Notes: generated from the letters alone by a model not told the origin. A stretch of 64,000 nucleotides of DNA from Lewinellaceae bacterium (GCA_020636095.1 JACJYN010000002.1:1302001-1366000), one strand, 5' to 3'; shown: positions 43,495-51,646, counted from the first letter of the stretch. A program made the numbers and translations.

Positions 43495-44460
43495 CTACTT
43501 ATCATCCCCAAAAAACGCCAGTATCCGGTCCGCCAGCTCCAGGCCGATGTTGGCCTGCGCTTCGGCGGTGGCGGCGCCGATGTGAGGGCTGCAGGACACC
43601 AACGGATGCTCCAGCAGTGCTTTTTTGGGGGTGGGTTCGTTGTCGAACACATCCAGGCCTACGCCTCGGAGTTTACCGCTGTTCAGAGCTTCCAGCATGG
43701 CATCTTCATCTACCGCGCCACCTCGGGAAGTATTGACGATGATGGCGCCATTCTTCATACTGTCGATCTCTTTCTTACCGATGAGGGCGGAACCTCCGCT
43801 GAAGGGTACGTGCAACGTGAGGAAGTCGCTGTTGCGGAGCACTTCGTCCCATTCGTAGGTATCCAGGGTAACCGATAAGCGGACATTATCACTCACAAAC
43901 ACATTGATATCGATATCCGCCTCATTGACTACGAGGTCGACCGGCATCACTTTCATACCCAGGGCAACGCCGATGCGGGCCACCTCCTGGCCAATCCGGC
44001 CGAAACCAACGATGCCCAGGGTGCGGCCGCGAAGCTGTATGCCTTCCGAATAGACCTTTTTCAGTTGTTTGAACTCGGTATTGCCTTTCACCGGCATATC
44101 GCGATGCGATTGCTGCAGGAAGCGGCAGAGGGAAAACAGATGGGCAAAAACCAATTCGGCCACCGATTGAGAGGAAGCGGCCGGCGTATTCATCACGGTA
44201 ATGCCTTTGCTTCTAGCGTGTTCCACGTCGATATTGTCCAGGCCTACTCCGCCACGGGCGATGATCTTCAGGTTCGGGCATTTGTCGATTAGCTCCTTGC
44301 GGATTTTGGTAGCGCTGCGCACGATAACCACATCGTACTCCGGCAGCACCCCGGGCAGGGCATCCTGAGCGACCTTATCAGTGTCTACCTGATAACCAGC
44401 CTCCTCTAATAACATTTGACCGTCGGCATCTATGCCGTCATTGGCTAATATTTTTATCAT
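43495..44460 (-). CDS. D-2-hydroxyacid dehydrogenase, probable phosphoglycerate dehydrogenase
   Basis: 321-aa NAD-dependent dehydrogenase. NAD-binding LGIVGFGRIGQEVARIG (GxGxxG) and the catalytic triad Arg (IIARGGVGLDNID), Glu (LDVFDNEPTP) and His (CSPHIGAATAEAQ). This matches the short SerA form without an ACT domain: 3-phosphoglycerate oxidation, first step of serine synthesis. Related D-2-hydroxyacid substrates cannot be excluded. No serC is adjacent here. Confidence 0.85.
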   Translation of the reverse strand: MIKILANDGIDADGQMLLEEAGYQVDTDKVAQDALPGVLPEYDVVIVRSATKIRKELIDKCPNLKIIARGGVGLDNIDVEHARSKGITVMNTPAASSQSVAELVFAHLFSLCRFLQQSHRDMPVKGNTEFKQLKKVYSEGIQLRGRTLGIVGFGRIGQEVARIGVALGMKVMPVDLVVNEADIDINVFVSDNVRLSVTLDTYEWDEVLRNSDFLTLHVPFSGGSALIGKKEIDSMKNGAIIVNTSRGGAVDEDAMLEALNSGKLRGVGLDVFDNEPTPKKALLEHPLVSCSPHIGAATAEAQANIGLELADRILAFFGDDK

Positions 44461-44614
44461 CGAACCAGTGGTTTTATGATTTGAATGAAGTACACTTCAA
44501 AAAACCCAAAGGGATCTTCTGATCACTTACTAAAGTGCAAATATACGCGGAGGGAAGGGCTTTACAAACTTAATGTGCAGTGGTTTGGAAAAGAGCGGCG
44601 GGAGGGGCTGGATT

Positions 44615-44707
44615 AAGTCGGAAGGGAGCCTCCTACGCTGAAGCTCCGGCGGCTGAAAGAAGGGGGAAGTCGGAAGGCGGAGCCTCAGGGCTTCCGACTT
44701 CCGACTT
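44615..44707. repeat. Palindromic repeat region with AAGTCGGAAG units
   Basis: AAGTCGGAAGGGAGCCTCC (from 44615), AAGTCGGAAGGCGGAGCC (from 44667) and the inverted GGCTTCCGACTTCCGACTT (44689-44707). The last is identical to 21994-22012. Non-coding, downstream of a small secreted-protein gene on the minus strand. Confidence 0.55.
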
Positions 44708-44736
44708 CGCATTTCCGGCTTAAATCAAAAGTCCGG

Positions 44737-45207
44737 TTAGTTACTCACTTTTTCACTATAGATGGGGAAGTTCGCGCCGGTATAGTGGCTAAATTTCTTG
44801 CTGCTGGTAACCGGAAGCTTGTAGCGCCCCATGAAGGTCTTGAAGAAGGCGGCCATTTCCAACTCATCGATGTTGCGGGAATCCGGCCGGAGCAGGTAAC
44901 CGACATGGCTGAGGGATCCGTCTTCATTCCAATATACGTGCAGCCAGACTTTCACGCCTTTGATATCAAAGCGGATTTTTTTGGAATATTCCTGCATTTC
45001 CTGCATCATGTCCATCCAGCTGTCAAAGGCCTTTTGGGTGTCAAAATTGCTTACCTCCAGCAGGGTTTGGCTGTAGGCTTGGTTGAGGGCTTCGTAGCCC
45101 TTTTCGTTGTTGCCCAGCTTAAAAACCGCCGGCATCTCTTCCGATTGAGCCAGCAGTGATGAAGCAAAGAGCGTAGTTCCCAGGATTAATGATAATAGTA
45201 CTTTCAT
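44737..45207 (-). CDS. Small secreted protein, unknown function
   Basis: 156 aa from the ATG at 45207, giving signal peptide MKVLLSLILGTTLFASSLLAQ; a start seven codons upstream is less likely. The mature protein has a helical first half (SWMDMMQEMQEYSKK) and a beta half (GVKVWLHVYWNEDGSLSHV, AAFFKTFMGRYKLPV) that resembles a TonB C-terminal-like or energy-transducer-type beta fold only loosely. Not assigned to a family. Confidence 0.55.
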   Translation of the reverse strand: MKVLLSLILGTTLFASSLLAQSEEMPAVFKLGNNEKGYEALNQAYSQTLLEVSNFDTQKAFDSWMDMMQEMQEYSKKIRFDIKGVKVWLHVYWNEDGSLSHVGYLLRPDSRNIDELEMAAFFKTFMGRYKLPVTSSKKFSHYTGANFPIYSEKVSN

Positions 45208-45587
45208 TTGATTGAAATTTTTATACAAAGGTAGCCTCCTGAACGGAAAGATGTAAACTTTTATTGTAGATTTTCCGAATGGGCGATCTTACGGGGCAGT
45301 TCATTTGTTTTCCTGGTGAGAAAGCTGCTTTGATGTTAAGGGGGGTTGGAAATAAATAAGGTACTCAAAATGGCGCAGTTATTTTTTCGCTGGGCTAGGC
45401 GCGAAGAGTGAGCATAGCCCAGCTACGTGAATGATGAGCAACGACGCCCAGCGGAAAAAGAACAAGCCAGATGGGTAGGTTATTTTTTCCCAAACCCCTA
45501 AATACAGGCATTTTGATCCATTTAATGCGGCTAATAGTCTATTTTATGCGTCATAATAGCGGCTAAAGGCTTACTTTTGAACTCATT
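45208..45587. other. 380-bp intergenic region filled mainly by a family B element
   Basis: Between a minus-strand secreted-protein gene and cvpA. The family B element occupies 45342-45498. Flanks are AT-rich; no perfect TAnnTTTG promoter box for cvpA is seen. Confidence 0.5.
45342..45498. repeat. Family B foldback element, copy 2 (157 bp)
   Basis: Outer arms GGGGTTGGAAATAAATAA (45342-45359) and TTATTTTTTCCCAAACCCC (45480-45498). Inside, CAAAATGGCGCAG (45366-45378) is the reverse complement of the core of copy 1 at 5606-5618. Further inside, TTTTTCGCTGGGC and GCCCAGCGGAAAAA pair with one bulge. Copy 2 thus looks like copy 1 with an extra palindromic insert of about 90 bp. Confidence 0.7.
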
Positions 45588-46175
45588 ATGGCAATAGATT
45601 TAATATTTTTGGTACTAGCAGCCTGGGGTTTCTACCTGGGGTTTTCACGAGGCATCATCAAGACCATCTTCACCATCTTCTCAGTGATCTTCGGCCTGAT
45701 GATGGCGTTCCGCTTCGGGCCGGAAGTTACCAGCACGCTGGAAAGCCTGTTCCAGGAAAACCCGCTGATGTTCATCGCCGGCTTCCTGCTGACTTTTGTG
45801 GGCACCATGCTGATTATCCGGCTCATCGCCAATTTCCTGGAAGGGGCGCTTCAGACGGCGCATATCAACATCGTTAACCAGATCATCGGCGGCTTTTTTC
45901 TCTCCGCCCTGATGGTGCTGGTCTATAGCATGGTGCTTTGGTTCGGCGACAAATCCCACTTGATCGGGGACCCGGTCAAAGAAGAATCAAGGACCTATAC
46001 TTACCTTGAACAATACCCCCAAAAGGTCTGGGCATGGGGCCAAAAAGCCAGGCCTATCTTCGAAGACTTCTGGGACCACTCCATCGAATTTATGGATGAC
46101 CTCGATAAAATGAGCGTGGAACGCCGGGAGTCAGCGCCTGAGTTCTATGATATCCCCGAGGATAGAAAGGATTAA
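45588..46175 (+). CDS. CvpA family membrane protein
   Basis: 195 aa with four membrane helices: about 3-22 (LIFLVLAAWGFYLGFSRG), 24-42, 62-82 (FIAGFLLTFVGTMLIIRLI) and 100-122. The start and the GxxxGFSRGIIKTI motif are typical of CvpA/colicin-V-production-type inner-membrane proteins, whose role in many bacteria is envelope stress tolerance. The C-terminal 70 residues are charged and cytoplasmic. A repeat element begins at the last base of the stop codon. Confidence 0.85.
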   Translation: MAIDLIFLVLAAWGFYLGFSRGIIKTIFTIFSVIFGLMMAFRFGPEVTSTLESLFQENPLMFIAGFLLTFVGTMLIIRLIANFLEGALQTAHINIVNQIIGGFFLSALMVLVYSMVLWFGDKSHLIGDPVKEESRTYTYLEQYPQKVWAWGQKARPIFEDFWDHSIEFMDDLDKMSVERRESAPEFYDIPEDRKD

Positions 46176-46338
46176 GAGCATGTTTGGAGGCCAACCTTTG
46201 AGCTAAAAAAGGCCACTTTTTCGGTGATGCTTCGTTCTTTTACTCGGCCGTATCTTCGGATACGCCCTTCGAAAAACGCCTCGCTTCACCAAAAAACTGA
46301 CGCTTTTCGCTTTCAAATCCGGCCTCCAAACATGCTCT
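46175..46338. repeat. Family C foldback element, copy 1 (164 bp)
   Basis: AGAGCATGTTTGGAGGCC (46175-46192) and GGCCTCCAAACATGCTCT (46321-46338) are perfect 18-bp terminal inverted repeats, flanked by TTA/AAGG. The inside is also imperfectly palindromic, centred on CCGTATCTTCGGATACG. The left end overlaps the last base of the cvpA stop codon. Copy 2 lies at 47749-47944 and a partial end at 8701. Confidence 0.8.
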
Positions 46339-46401
46339 AAGGAATCGGACAGATATAAATTGAGAATAATTTTTTCTCCAAACCCATAAATCGAAGAATC
46401 G

Positions 46402-46432
46402 CTCCCCCTCCTTCGGAGGAGGTTGGGGGGAG
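46402..46432. repeat. GGAGG/CCTCC hairpin repeat, copy 1
   Basis: CTCCCCCTCCTTCGGAGGAG followed by GTTGGGGGGAG. A similar unit (CCCTCCCTCGGAGAGGGC then TAGAGGGAGG) lies at 55021-55048. Both are followed by GCT/GCTT. A dispersed intergenic hairpin, possibly working as a terminator at the 3' end of mscS. Confidence 0.5.
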
Positions 46433-46441
46433 GCTTCCCCA

Positions 46442-47266
46442 TCACGTCCCGATCGTGCCCAATTCCACTCCTTCAGAGTAAGCCACTTTGACTCCCTCTC
46501 GATTAAAGGCAGCCTTGATTCGCTCGTAGGCTTCGAAAGTGACCTCCCAGTAATCGTCAGGAATAGCGTAAGGGCGCACCGCCAGTAGTACGGTGTGGCT
46601 ATCGTAGGCTTCGATTCCCACCTCCGGTTCCGGTTCACTGAGCACTTTGGGGATGGCCTTCAGCTCTTTCAGTATGATATCTCTCACCTTGGGAAAGCTC
46701 TCGCTATATGGCATCGACACATTCAGTTCCATACGGATATACCCCTTTTTGGAATAGTTGGTGACGATATTATCCACCACCTGCGCATTCGGAATGATGA
46801 GGGTTTTCCGGCCCGGAGTTACCATGATGGTATTGAAGATTTGTATCTCTTCCACGCGGCCGAATTTCTCGTCCACTTCGATCCAATCTTCCACCTTATA
46901 GGGACGAAAAAGCAGGATGATAATGCCGGCGGCAAAATTGCTCAGGCTGCCCTGTAGGGCCAGTCCGACAGCAAAGCCGGCAGCCGCCAGCACCGCAACG
47001 AAAGAGGTAACATCAACGCCGACAATGCCGGCGATGCTGAAGGCCAGCAACACCTTGAGCGAGACGTTTACCAGAGACCGGACAAACGGCAGCAGGTTGC
47101 TGCTCAAGCCCGCCCGCTCCATCACCCTGCCCGCCAGGCGGGCGATCCGGCCGATGACTTTAAACCCAAAAAAAAGCAGCAGCAAAGCGAGCGCCAGTTT
47201 CGGCAGAAAGGCAACAGCCATGTCCGAGAACTGGCTCAAATACTCGTTGATCTTATTAATGTCCAT
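46442..47266 (-). CDS. Small-conductance mechanosensitive channel (MscS family)
   Basis: 274 aa, the minimal three-helix MscS layout. Helices at about 17-37, 60-85 and the pore helix TM3 (LAAAGFAVGLALQGSLSNFAAG) with the Ala/Gly packing pattern. The beta domain follows with VEDWIEVDEKFGRVEEIQIF and TLIIPNAQVVDNIVTNYS, and the C-terminal domain comes last. Opens on membrane tension to release solutes in hypo-osmotic shock. Inner membrane, homoheptamer by family. Confidence 0.95.
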   Translation of the reverse strand: MDINKINEYLSQFSDMAVAFLPKLALALLLLFFGFKVIGRIARLAGRVMERAGLSSNLLPFVRSLVNVSLKVLLAFSIAGIVGVDVTSFVAVLAAAGFAVGLALQGSLSNFAAGIIILLFRPYKVEDWIEVDEKFGRVEEIQIFNTIMVTPGRKTLIIPNAQVVDNIVTNYSKKGYIRMELNVSMPYSESFPKVRDIILKELKAIPKVLSEPEPEVGIEAYDSHTVLLAVRPYAIPDDYWEVTFEAYERIKAAFNREGVKVAYSEGVELGTIGT

Positions 47267-47327
47267 CAGGGTTTGATTTTCTTCGCCGCTAATTTAGCCT
47301 CTTTTTCAAATATCGCTCACCTAATTC

Positions 47328-47735
47328 CTAATCCTCTTTAAACTCGAATACCATATACAATGGAGTTGTCTCACCGACAATATCGATCCGGAAAGTAAAT
47401 GCCCCTTTGGTAAATTGTTGTTCTCCAACAAAATCTATAGGTTGAAGGGTGAGCGTATCTCCTCCAATAATTGTCCGGATATAAGCATACCGATAGGTGT
47501 ACTCGAAAGGCTTATAATCGGTAATGCCGCCGACAGGTATATCCAAGTACTCCTGCTCACCGCCTCCGCCGGTTTCCACCAGCACTTCATCAAAAGTATA
47601 GGTACTAAGGTTCTCAATGCGAATGCCGGCTCCCTTGCCAAAAGGGGCCTCGTCCTCTTTGTTGCACGACAAAAGCAGGACTACCGACAGCAGACAAGCG
47701 GCGGTGGTAAGAAAGGTGATTTTCAATTTGCTCAT
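47328..47735 (-). CDS. Small lipoprotein, unknown function
   Basis: 135 aa. Signal with lipobox VVLLLSC (MSKLKITFLTTAACLLSVVL precedes it). The mature part is a beta-rich domain (IRIENLSTYTFDEVLVET, GGITDYKPFEYTYRYAYIR, TFRIDIVGETTPLYMVFEF). Not assigned to a named family. It lies 61 bp upstream of mscS on the same strand, so co-transcription is possible. A foldback element begins 14 bp before its start codon. Confidence 0.6.
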   Translation of the reverse strand: MSKLKITFLTTAACLLSVVLLLSCNKEDEAPFGKGAGIRIENLSTYTFDEVLVETGGGGEQEYLDIPVGGITDYKPFEYTYRYAYIRTIIGGDTLTLQPIDFVGEQQFTKGAFTFRIDIVGETTPLYMVFEFKED

Positions 47736-48106
47736 TGGTACTGTTTTAAGAGCTTGTTGGGGAATTATCCTTCGGGTTGAAACTGCCCTTTTTTTGATGA
47801 TATTTTGTTGCGAAATGGGTCACGTACCTTGCGCCTCCGCTAAAGCTTCAGCGGCACGCGGAAGGGTATGCTCCCCATCTCACGCCTCATCTCATCAAAA
47901 AAATGATCAATTTCATCACCAAAAACAATTCCTCAACAAGCTCTAAGGCATGACGAACGGTTGCCGGCCAACGTTGGGTGCTAATAAAAGTAGCTATTTC
48001 GCTCCGAAAAGCCATCCAAACACCTTGATATACCAAAAAAATGGCCCATTATGATTATATTTTGGAAATCTAAAGGGGTAATTAGCACTCAAAACAACAC
48101 ATCGAG
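47736..48106. other. 371-bp divergent intergenic region
   Basis: Holds family C copy 2 (47749-47944) and about 160 bp of leader for the transporter gene. TATATTTTG at about 48056 is one base too long to be a perfect -7 box. No gene is supported. Confidence 0.5.
47749..47944. repeat. Family C foldback element, copy 2 (196 bp)
   Basis: AGAGCTTGTTGGGGAATT (47749-47766) and AATTCCTCAACAAGCTCT (47927-47944), 17 of 18 positions paired, flanked by TTA and AAGG as in copy 1. The inner arms TTTTTTGATGA / TCATCAAAAA also pair, and the centre has CGCTAAAGCTTCAGCGG. It sits just upstream of the start of the minus-strand lipoprotein gene. Confidence 0.8.
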
Positions 48107-49630
48107 ATGTCTGCACCTAGACAAAACTGGCAAAGCAAGCTGGGGTTCATCCTGGCGGCCAGCGGTTCCGCCATCGGGCTGGGCAATATTGTTTTTTTTA
48201 GCTCCAATGCCTACCAGTACGGAGGCGGGGCTTTTTATCTTCCGTATTTTGTGGCCCTCTTTGTAATGGGCATGCCCATCATGATGGTGGAATTCGGCCT
48301 GGGCGCCCTCACCCAGAAGTCCTTCCCCATGGCGCTGAGCCAGCTGGCGGGCCGGCGCGGGGAATTTGTCGGCTGGTGGAGTATCGGAAGCGCTCTGTTC
48401 ATCACCATGTACTACATCGCCATTCTGGGCTGGGCGCTGGGCATGATGATCGGCGCATTCGGCTCCCTCTTCCAACCCGGAGCCACTGCGCCTTTTACTC
48501 CTTTCGCCGAGCCGATGCCCGAGCCCAACGCCACCGTCTATTTCTTCAGCCTGATCAGCACCTGGAACCCGCTGGTTTATATCATCGTCATCTGGCTGGC
48601 CAACTTGTTCATCCTCCGGCAGGGCGCCCACACCATTGAAAAGGCGGTGCGTATATTCGTTCCCCTGATGTGGCTCTTTATGATCATTCTGGCAGTCCGG
48701 GGCCTTACGCTGCCGGGTGGCTTCGACGGCGTTATGTACTTGTTCACGCCCGCCCTCGATGGCATTCGGGAGCCCAGTGTATGGAAGGGCGCCTTCAGCC
48801 AGATGTTCTTCTCCCTCTCTTTAGGGCTGGGCACCATGACGGCCTATGCCTCCTACCTGCCGAGAGATGCCGACCAGGTCAACAACTCTATGCTGGTCTC
48901 CTTCCTGAACTGTAGCTTTGAGTTTCTGGCGGGGGTAGCTATTTTTTCGCTGCTCTTCGTCTTTGCGCTCAATCCGGCGGGTACAACGCTGTCCCTGTCT
49001 TTCTTCGTCATACCTCAAGGCATCAACGAGCTCTCTGCCGTACCCTGGATCGTCCGCCTCTTCGGCTTCCTGTTTTACTTGCTGGTAGTGATGGCCGGCA
49101 TCACCTCCTCCATCTCGCTGATCGAGGCGCCGGCTTCTGCCCTGATCGATAAATTCCGATTCAGCCGGCGCAAGGCCCTGGCGCTCATCGCCATTCCTTG
49201 TGTAATGGGTTCCTGCCTCTTTGCTCTGCCACAGATCATCGATCCGAGGCTGAGCGGCAACGGCACCCTGGGCCTCACCCTGCTGGACATTACCGACCAC
49301 TGGGTGTTCAATTATAGCCTGCTCACGGTTGGTTTGCTGGAAGTGCTCATGATCGGCTGGGTGTTCGGGGCGGGCAAACTGCGGGCCGCCCTCAATGAAA
49401 ACGCTAAACTGAAACTAGGAGGCTGGTTTGAAATCCTGATCAGGTATTTTCTGCCGGTAATCCTGCTGGTGGTCATTGTCACCTCCCTGGCTCAGGAATG
49501 GCCATTGTACGGCACCAGTTACGATATGCCGGGGTACAGTTGGCTGACAATGTTCATACCTATCTTCTGGCTGGCCTTCACCCTCTTTTTTGCCTTTTAC
49601 ATCACCCGCTCAAAAACTGTTGACCCATGA
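48107..49630 (+). CDS. Sodium-dependent transporter, NSS/SNF family
   Basis: 507-aa inner-membrane symporter with about 12 helices. The first helix has WQSKLGFILAASGSAIGLGN and YGGGAFYLPYFVALF, the signature region of the LeuT-fold family; FSLSLGLGTMTAYASYLPRD is the TM6-7 motif. Substrates in the family are amino acids and related compounds. Oddity: the near-universal WRFP after GLGN, whose Arg forms the outer gate in LeuT, is replaced by VFFSS. It overlaps the next gene by four bases (ATGA), which indicates translational coupling. Confidence 0.9.
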   Translation: MSAPRQNWQSKLGFILAASGSAIGLGNIVFFSSNAYQYGGGAFYLPYFVALFVMGMPIMMVEFGLGALTQKSFPMALSQLAGRRGEFVGWWSIGSALFITMYYIAILGWALGMMIGAFGSLFQPGATAPFTPFAEPMPEPNATVYFFSLISTWNPLVYIIVIWLANLFILRQGAHTIEKAVRIFVPLMWLFMIILAVRGLTLPGGFDGVMYLFTPALDGIREPSVWKGAFSQMFFSLSLGLGTMTAYASYLPRDADQVNNSMLVSFLNCSFEFLAGVAIFSLLFVFALNPAGTTLSLSFFVIPQGINELSAVPWIVRLFGFLFYLLVVMAGITSSISLIEAPASALIDKFRFSRRKALALIAIPCVMGSCLFALPQIIDPRLSGNGTLGLTLLDITDHWVFNYSLLTVGLLEVLMIGWVFGAGKLRAALNENAKLKLGGWFEILIRYFLPVILLVVIVTSLAQEWPLYGTSYDMPGYSWLTMFIPIFWLAFTLFFAFYITRSKTVDP

Positions 49631-50061
49631 AATGGATAGCCCTTCTGCTCAACATAATAGCCCTACCCCTTCTGGCTTCCGCTCAGATCAGCCTTTCTGA
49701 TGAGCAACCCACCCAGGGAGAAGCCGTGGCCGTTACCCTGGGGCAGCCCGAACGCTTACTGGTCGTTACCTACCGCCCCAATAGCAGTGTCGCCATGAGG
49801 GATACGCTCCGCGCCGAACAGCCTACCACCGTCTTTCGCTGGACGCCCAGGAAGCCCGGTATAGTCAGCCTGAGCAGCAGCGCCGCCTCGCGCAATGTTT
49901 CGGTGCGTTTTAATGGCCTGTCGGGTTCCGGTATCATCGTTATGGGGATTGCCGCCACCTTACTCTTCGGAGGAGCGGCATTCGCCTTCCGTTTGCTCTT
50001 CAAGGACGAAGCAGAAGACGGCACGCTGGATATGGAGCTGGACCATTTCCCGGATACTTGA
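49627..50061 (+). CDS. Small membrane protein coupled to the NSS transporter
   Basis: 144 aa. Signal peptide MKWIALLLNIIALPLLASAQ, a beta-rich extracytoplasmic domain (about 22-98: GEAVAVTLGQPERLLVVTY, TVFRWTPRKPGIVSLSSS), one membrane helix (about 100-122, GSGIIVMGIAATLLFGGAAF) and a short acidic tail (DEAEDGTLDMELDHF). The four-base ATGA overlap with the transporter suggests a subunit or accessory protein. No known family. Confidence 0.65.
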   Translation: MKWIALLLNIIALPLLASAQISLSDEQPTQGEAVAVTLGQPERLLVVTYRPNSSVAMRDTLRAEQPTTVFRWTPRKPGIVSLSSSAASRNVSVRFNGLSGSGIIVMGIAATLLFGGAAFAFRLLFKDEAEDGTLDMELDHFPDT

Positions 50062-50085
50062 TGAAGGGAAGAGGGATATTTGCAC

Positions 50086-50905
50086 TCATTTTCCTTTCAC
50101 CCACTTCACCGCCATCGCTTTTTCCCCTTGCCTGAGGTGAAGGATATAGCCGCCCGGCGCCAGGTTGTCTATCCAGATGAACGGCCGTAATGGAAGCCGC
50201 AGTCAAGGGCTCATACCATAAATCACTTGGAAAATATTTTTGCCCGAATAATATCTGCAGGCCGGTTTGCTGTTGAAAGTCGCTAAAGAAGGAAGTATGA
50301 CGAAATTCGGTATGCCACCCACCTATTGGCCGATTCCATATAAAGGCGCCTTCCGAAGAGGTTCGTAGCGCATAGGGAATACCTGGCCCTATTGAGGTGT
50401 TGCCACTGGCGAAGATATCTCCGTCGGGGTGTTGATAGACGGAGTTTAGGCAAGAGCCCCTGGGGGCCTCACTATAAAAAAACGACTAGTGGTTTGTCAA
50501 GCATAAATTGTCGGGTAATCTATGGCACCTTTTCCGCCTGCTCATCGTTGGAGAACCGGGCTTCGTAGCTACGGCTACGATCCCGAACCTCCGCCTCGAT
50601 CAGGCGGAAAATTTGCAGATACCTTACCCGACATTCATACGTTGACAAACCACTAGGATATCATTATCATTGAATCCGGCGATGACACAGCTGCCATCAG
50701 TTCTTAGAGCCAGAGCATGAACTTCATCGTTCTGAGTGCTACCGATATCGGCCGGCCACTGCAAGCCGCCGTCAGCGTTAGTTCGAATCAGCCAAAGATT
50801 ACGTTCCTCATCAGCAGTAGGACGGGAACCGGCGACCAGGAAACCGCCGTCGGGCGCTTCAACCACCATTACCCTTTATAAGCATATCGTTGGCGCCCTG
50901 TAACG
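50086..50905 (-). pseudogene. Decayed T9SS-cargo gene split by a foldback element
   Basis: Remnants of a secreted protein on the minus strand. Upstream part (about 50905-50657): VVALQGANDMLIKG, a frameshift, then EAPDGGFLVAGSRPTADEE, LWLIRTNADGGLQWPADIG and DGSCVIAGFNDNDIL, which looks like a repeat/beta-propeller region. The 171-bp family D element then interrupts the frame. Downstream part (50485-50086): LNSVYQHPDGDIFASGNTS, IPYALRTSSEGAFIWN and TGLQILFGQKYFPSDLW. After another frameshift near 50200 comes FIWIDNLAPGGYILHLRQGE and AMAVKWVKGK with the stop at 50086, which is the end of a T9SS type A sorting domain. At least two frameshifts plus the insertion; no signal peptide remains. Confidence 0.75.
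50486..50656. repeat. Family D foldback element (171 bp) inside a pseudogene
   Basis: Ends CTAGTGGTTTGTCAA (50486-50500) and TTGACAAACCACTAG (50642-50656), perfect 15-bp inverted repeats. Nested inner arms: GTCGGGTAA / TTACCCGAC (50510-50518, 50624-50632), TTTTCCGCCTG / CAGGCGGAAAA (50530-50540, 50601-50611), and GTAGC / GCTAC (50565-50569, 50574-50578). The whole unit folds into one long interrupted hairpin and has no ORF. No obvious target-site duplication, unless the terminal CTAG itself is the duplicated site. Confidence 0.85.
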
Positions 50906-51535
50906 CTACGACTGCCCAAATCCCAGATCCCCTAACGTTCCAATCGGAGCGCTCTTCTCCCTTTGGCCCGGCTCCAGTTCCTCCACCACCTCTACCCGGT
51001 ATACCTGGTTGATCATCAGCTCTTCGCCCAGCAGGTTGGCCACCACCCGCTCGCCGGCCATCAATAACGTATCGGAATCTAGGTGGCTGGCATTTTTCGC
51101 CTCCAGGATGACCTCTAACCGGCCCTCCGTTCTTTTTCGCAAGGCGTACCTCCAGGGCGAAGCGTCCACTTCGCGTTGCACCATAAAGTCATCAAACAGG
51201 CTGAACTGCAACCCTCCTGTTTTGGCAGGCCGGGCATAGTTGAACTCCCAGTCCGACAAGGAAGGCGCCGCCTCTATGATCAATCTGCTTATTTTGAGCC
51301 GCTCCTGGTTCCCGTTGGGGGAAATGGTCAGGTAGAAGGGCCGCCCCACCCCCGGGCCGATCTCCCAGGCAAATAGCCCAAAATCCAGTATTTTATTATC
51401 GATGGCTTCGATCAGGGCCGCTTTGTCCACCACCTCCTCTTCCGAGAAGTACTCCCGGATGTCCTCCTCCATCTCAACGAACCATTGCCAAAAGGATTGA
51501 ATCTTAGCTTGGATGTCTGTTAGTTCCTGCTGCAT
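50906..51535 (-). CDS. Hypothetical cytoplasmic protein
   Basis: 209 aa, not recognised. No signal peptide. Helical N-terminus (IQAKIQSFWQWFVEMEEDIR), then an alpha/beta region: FYLTISPNGNQERLKISRL, IIEAAPSLSDWEFNYARPAK, FDDFMVQREVDASPWRYAL, LEVILEAKNASHLDSDTLL and VRVVANLLGE-type strands. The pattern recalls small immunity or regulatory proteins encoded in accessory loci, but that is only a suggestion from its place next to the repeat-bounded cassette. Confidence 0.6.
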   Translation of the reverse strand: MQQELTDIQAKIQSFWQWFVEMEEDIREYFSEEEVVDKAALIEAIDNKILDFGLFAWEIGPGVGRPFYLTISPNGNQERLKISRLIIEAAPSLSDWEFNYARPAKTGGLQFSLFDDFMVQREVDASPWRYALRKRTEGRLEVILEAKNASHLDSDTLLMAGERVVANLLGEELMINQVYRVEVVEELEPGQREKSAPIGTLGDLGFGQS

Positions 51536-51601
51536 GATTGGGTTGTTTTGATTGACACCACAAAATTAACCTAGTCAACCGGCTTACCCAAATATATCAT
51601 T

Positions 51602-51642
51602 ATTAAGTCCTTTGAGGTTTTGAAAACCTCAAAGGACTTAAT
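51602..51642. repeat. 41-bp perfect palindrome (family F)
   Basis: ATTAAGTCCTTTGAGGTTTT, one G, then AAAACCTCAAAGGACTTAAT. A 20-bp stem with a single-base centre. It could act as a bidirectional terminator for the minus-strand gene ending elsewhere, but its symmetry is better than most terminators. It abuts the 43-bp direct repeat. Confidence 0.85.
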
Positions 51643-51646
51643 GAAC

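Noticed and set aside
50624..50869. Stand-alone 81-aa hypothetical gene
   Set aside because: It is one fragment of the decayed T9SS-cargo gene; its C-terminus reads into the foldback element.
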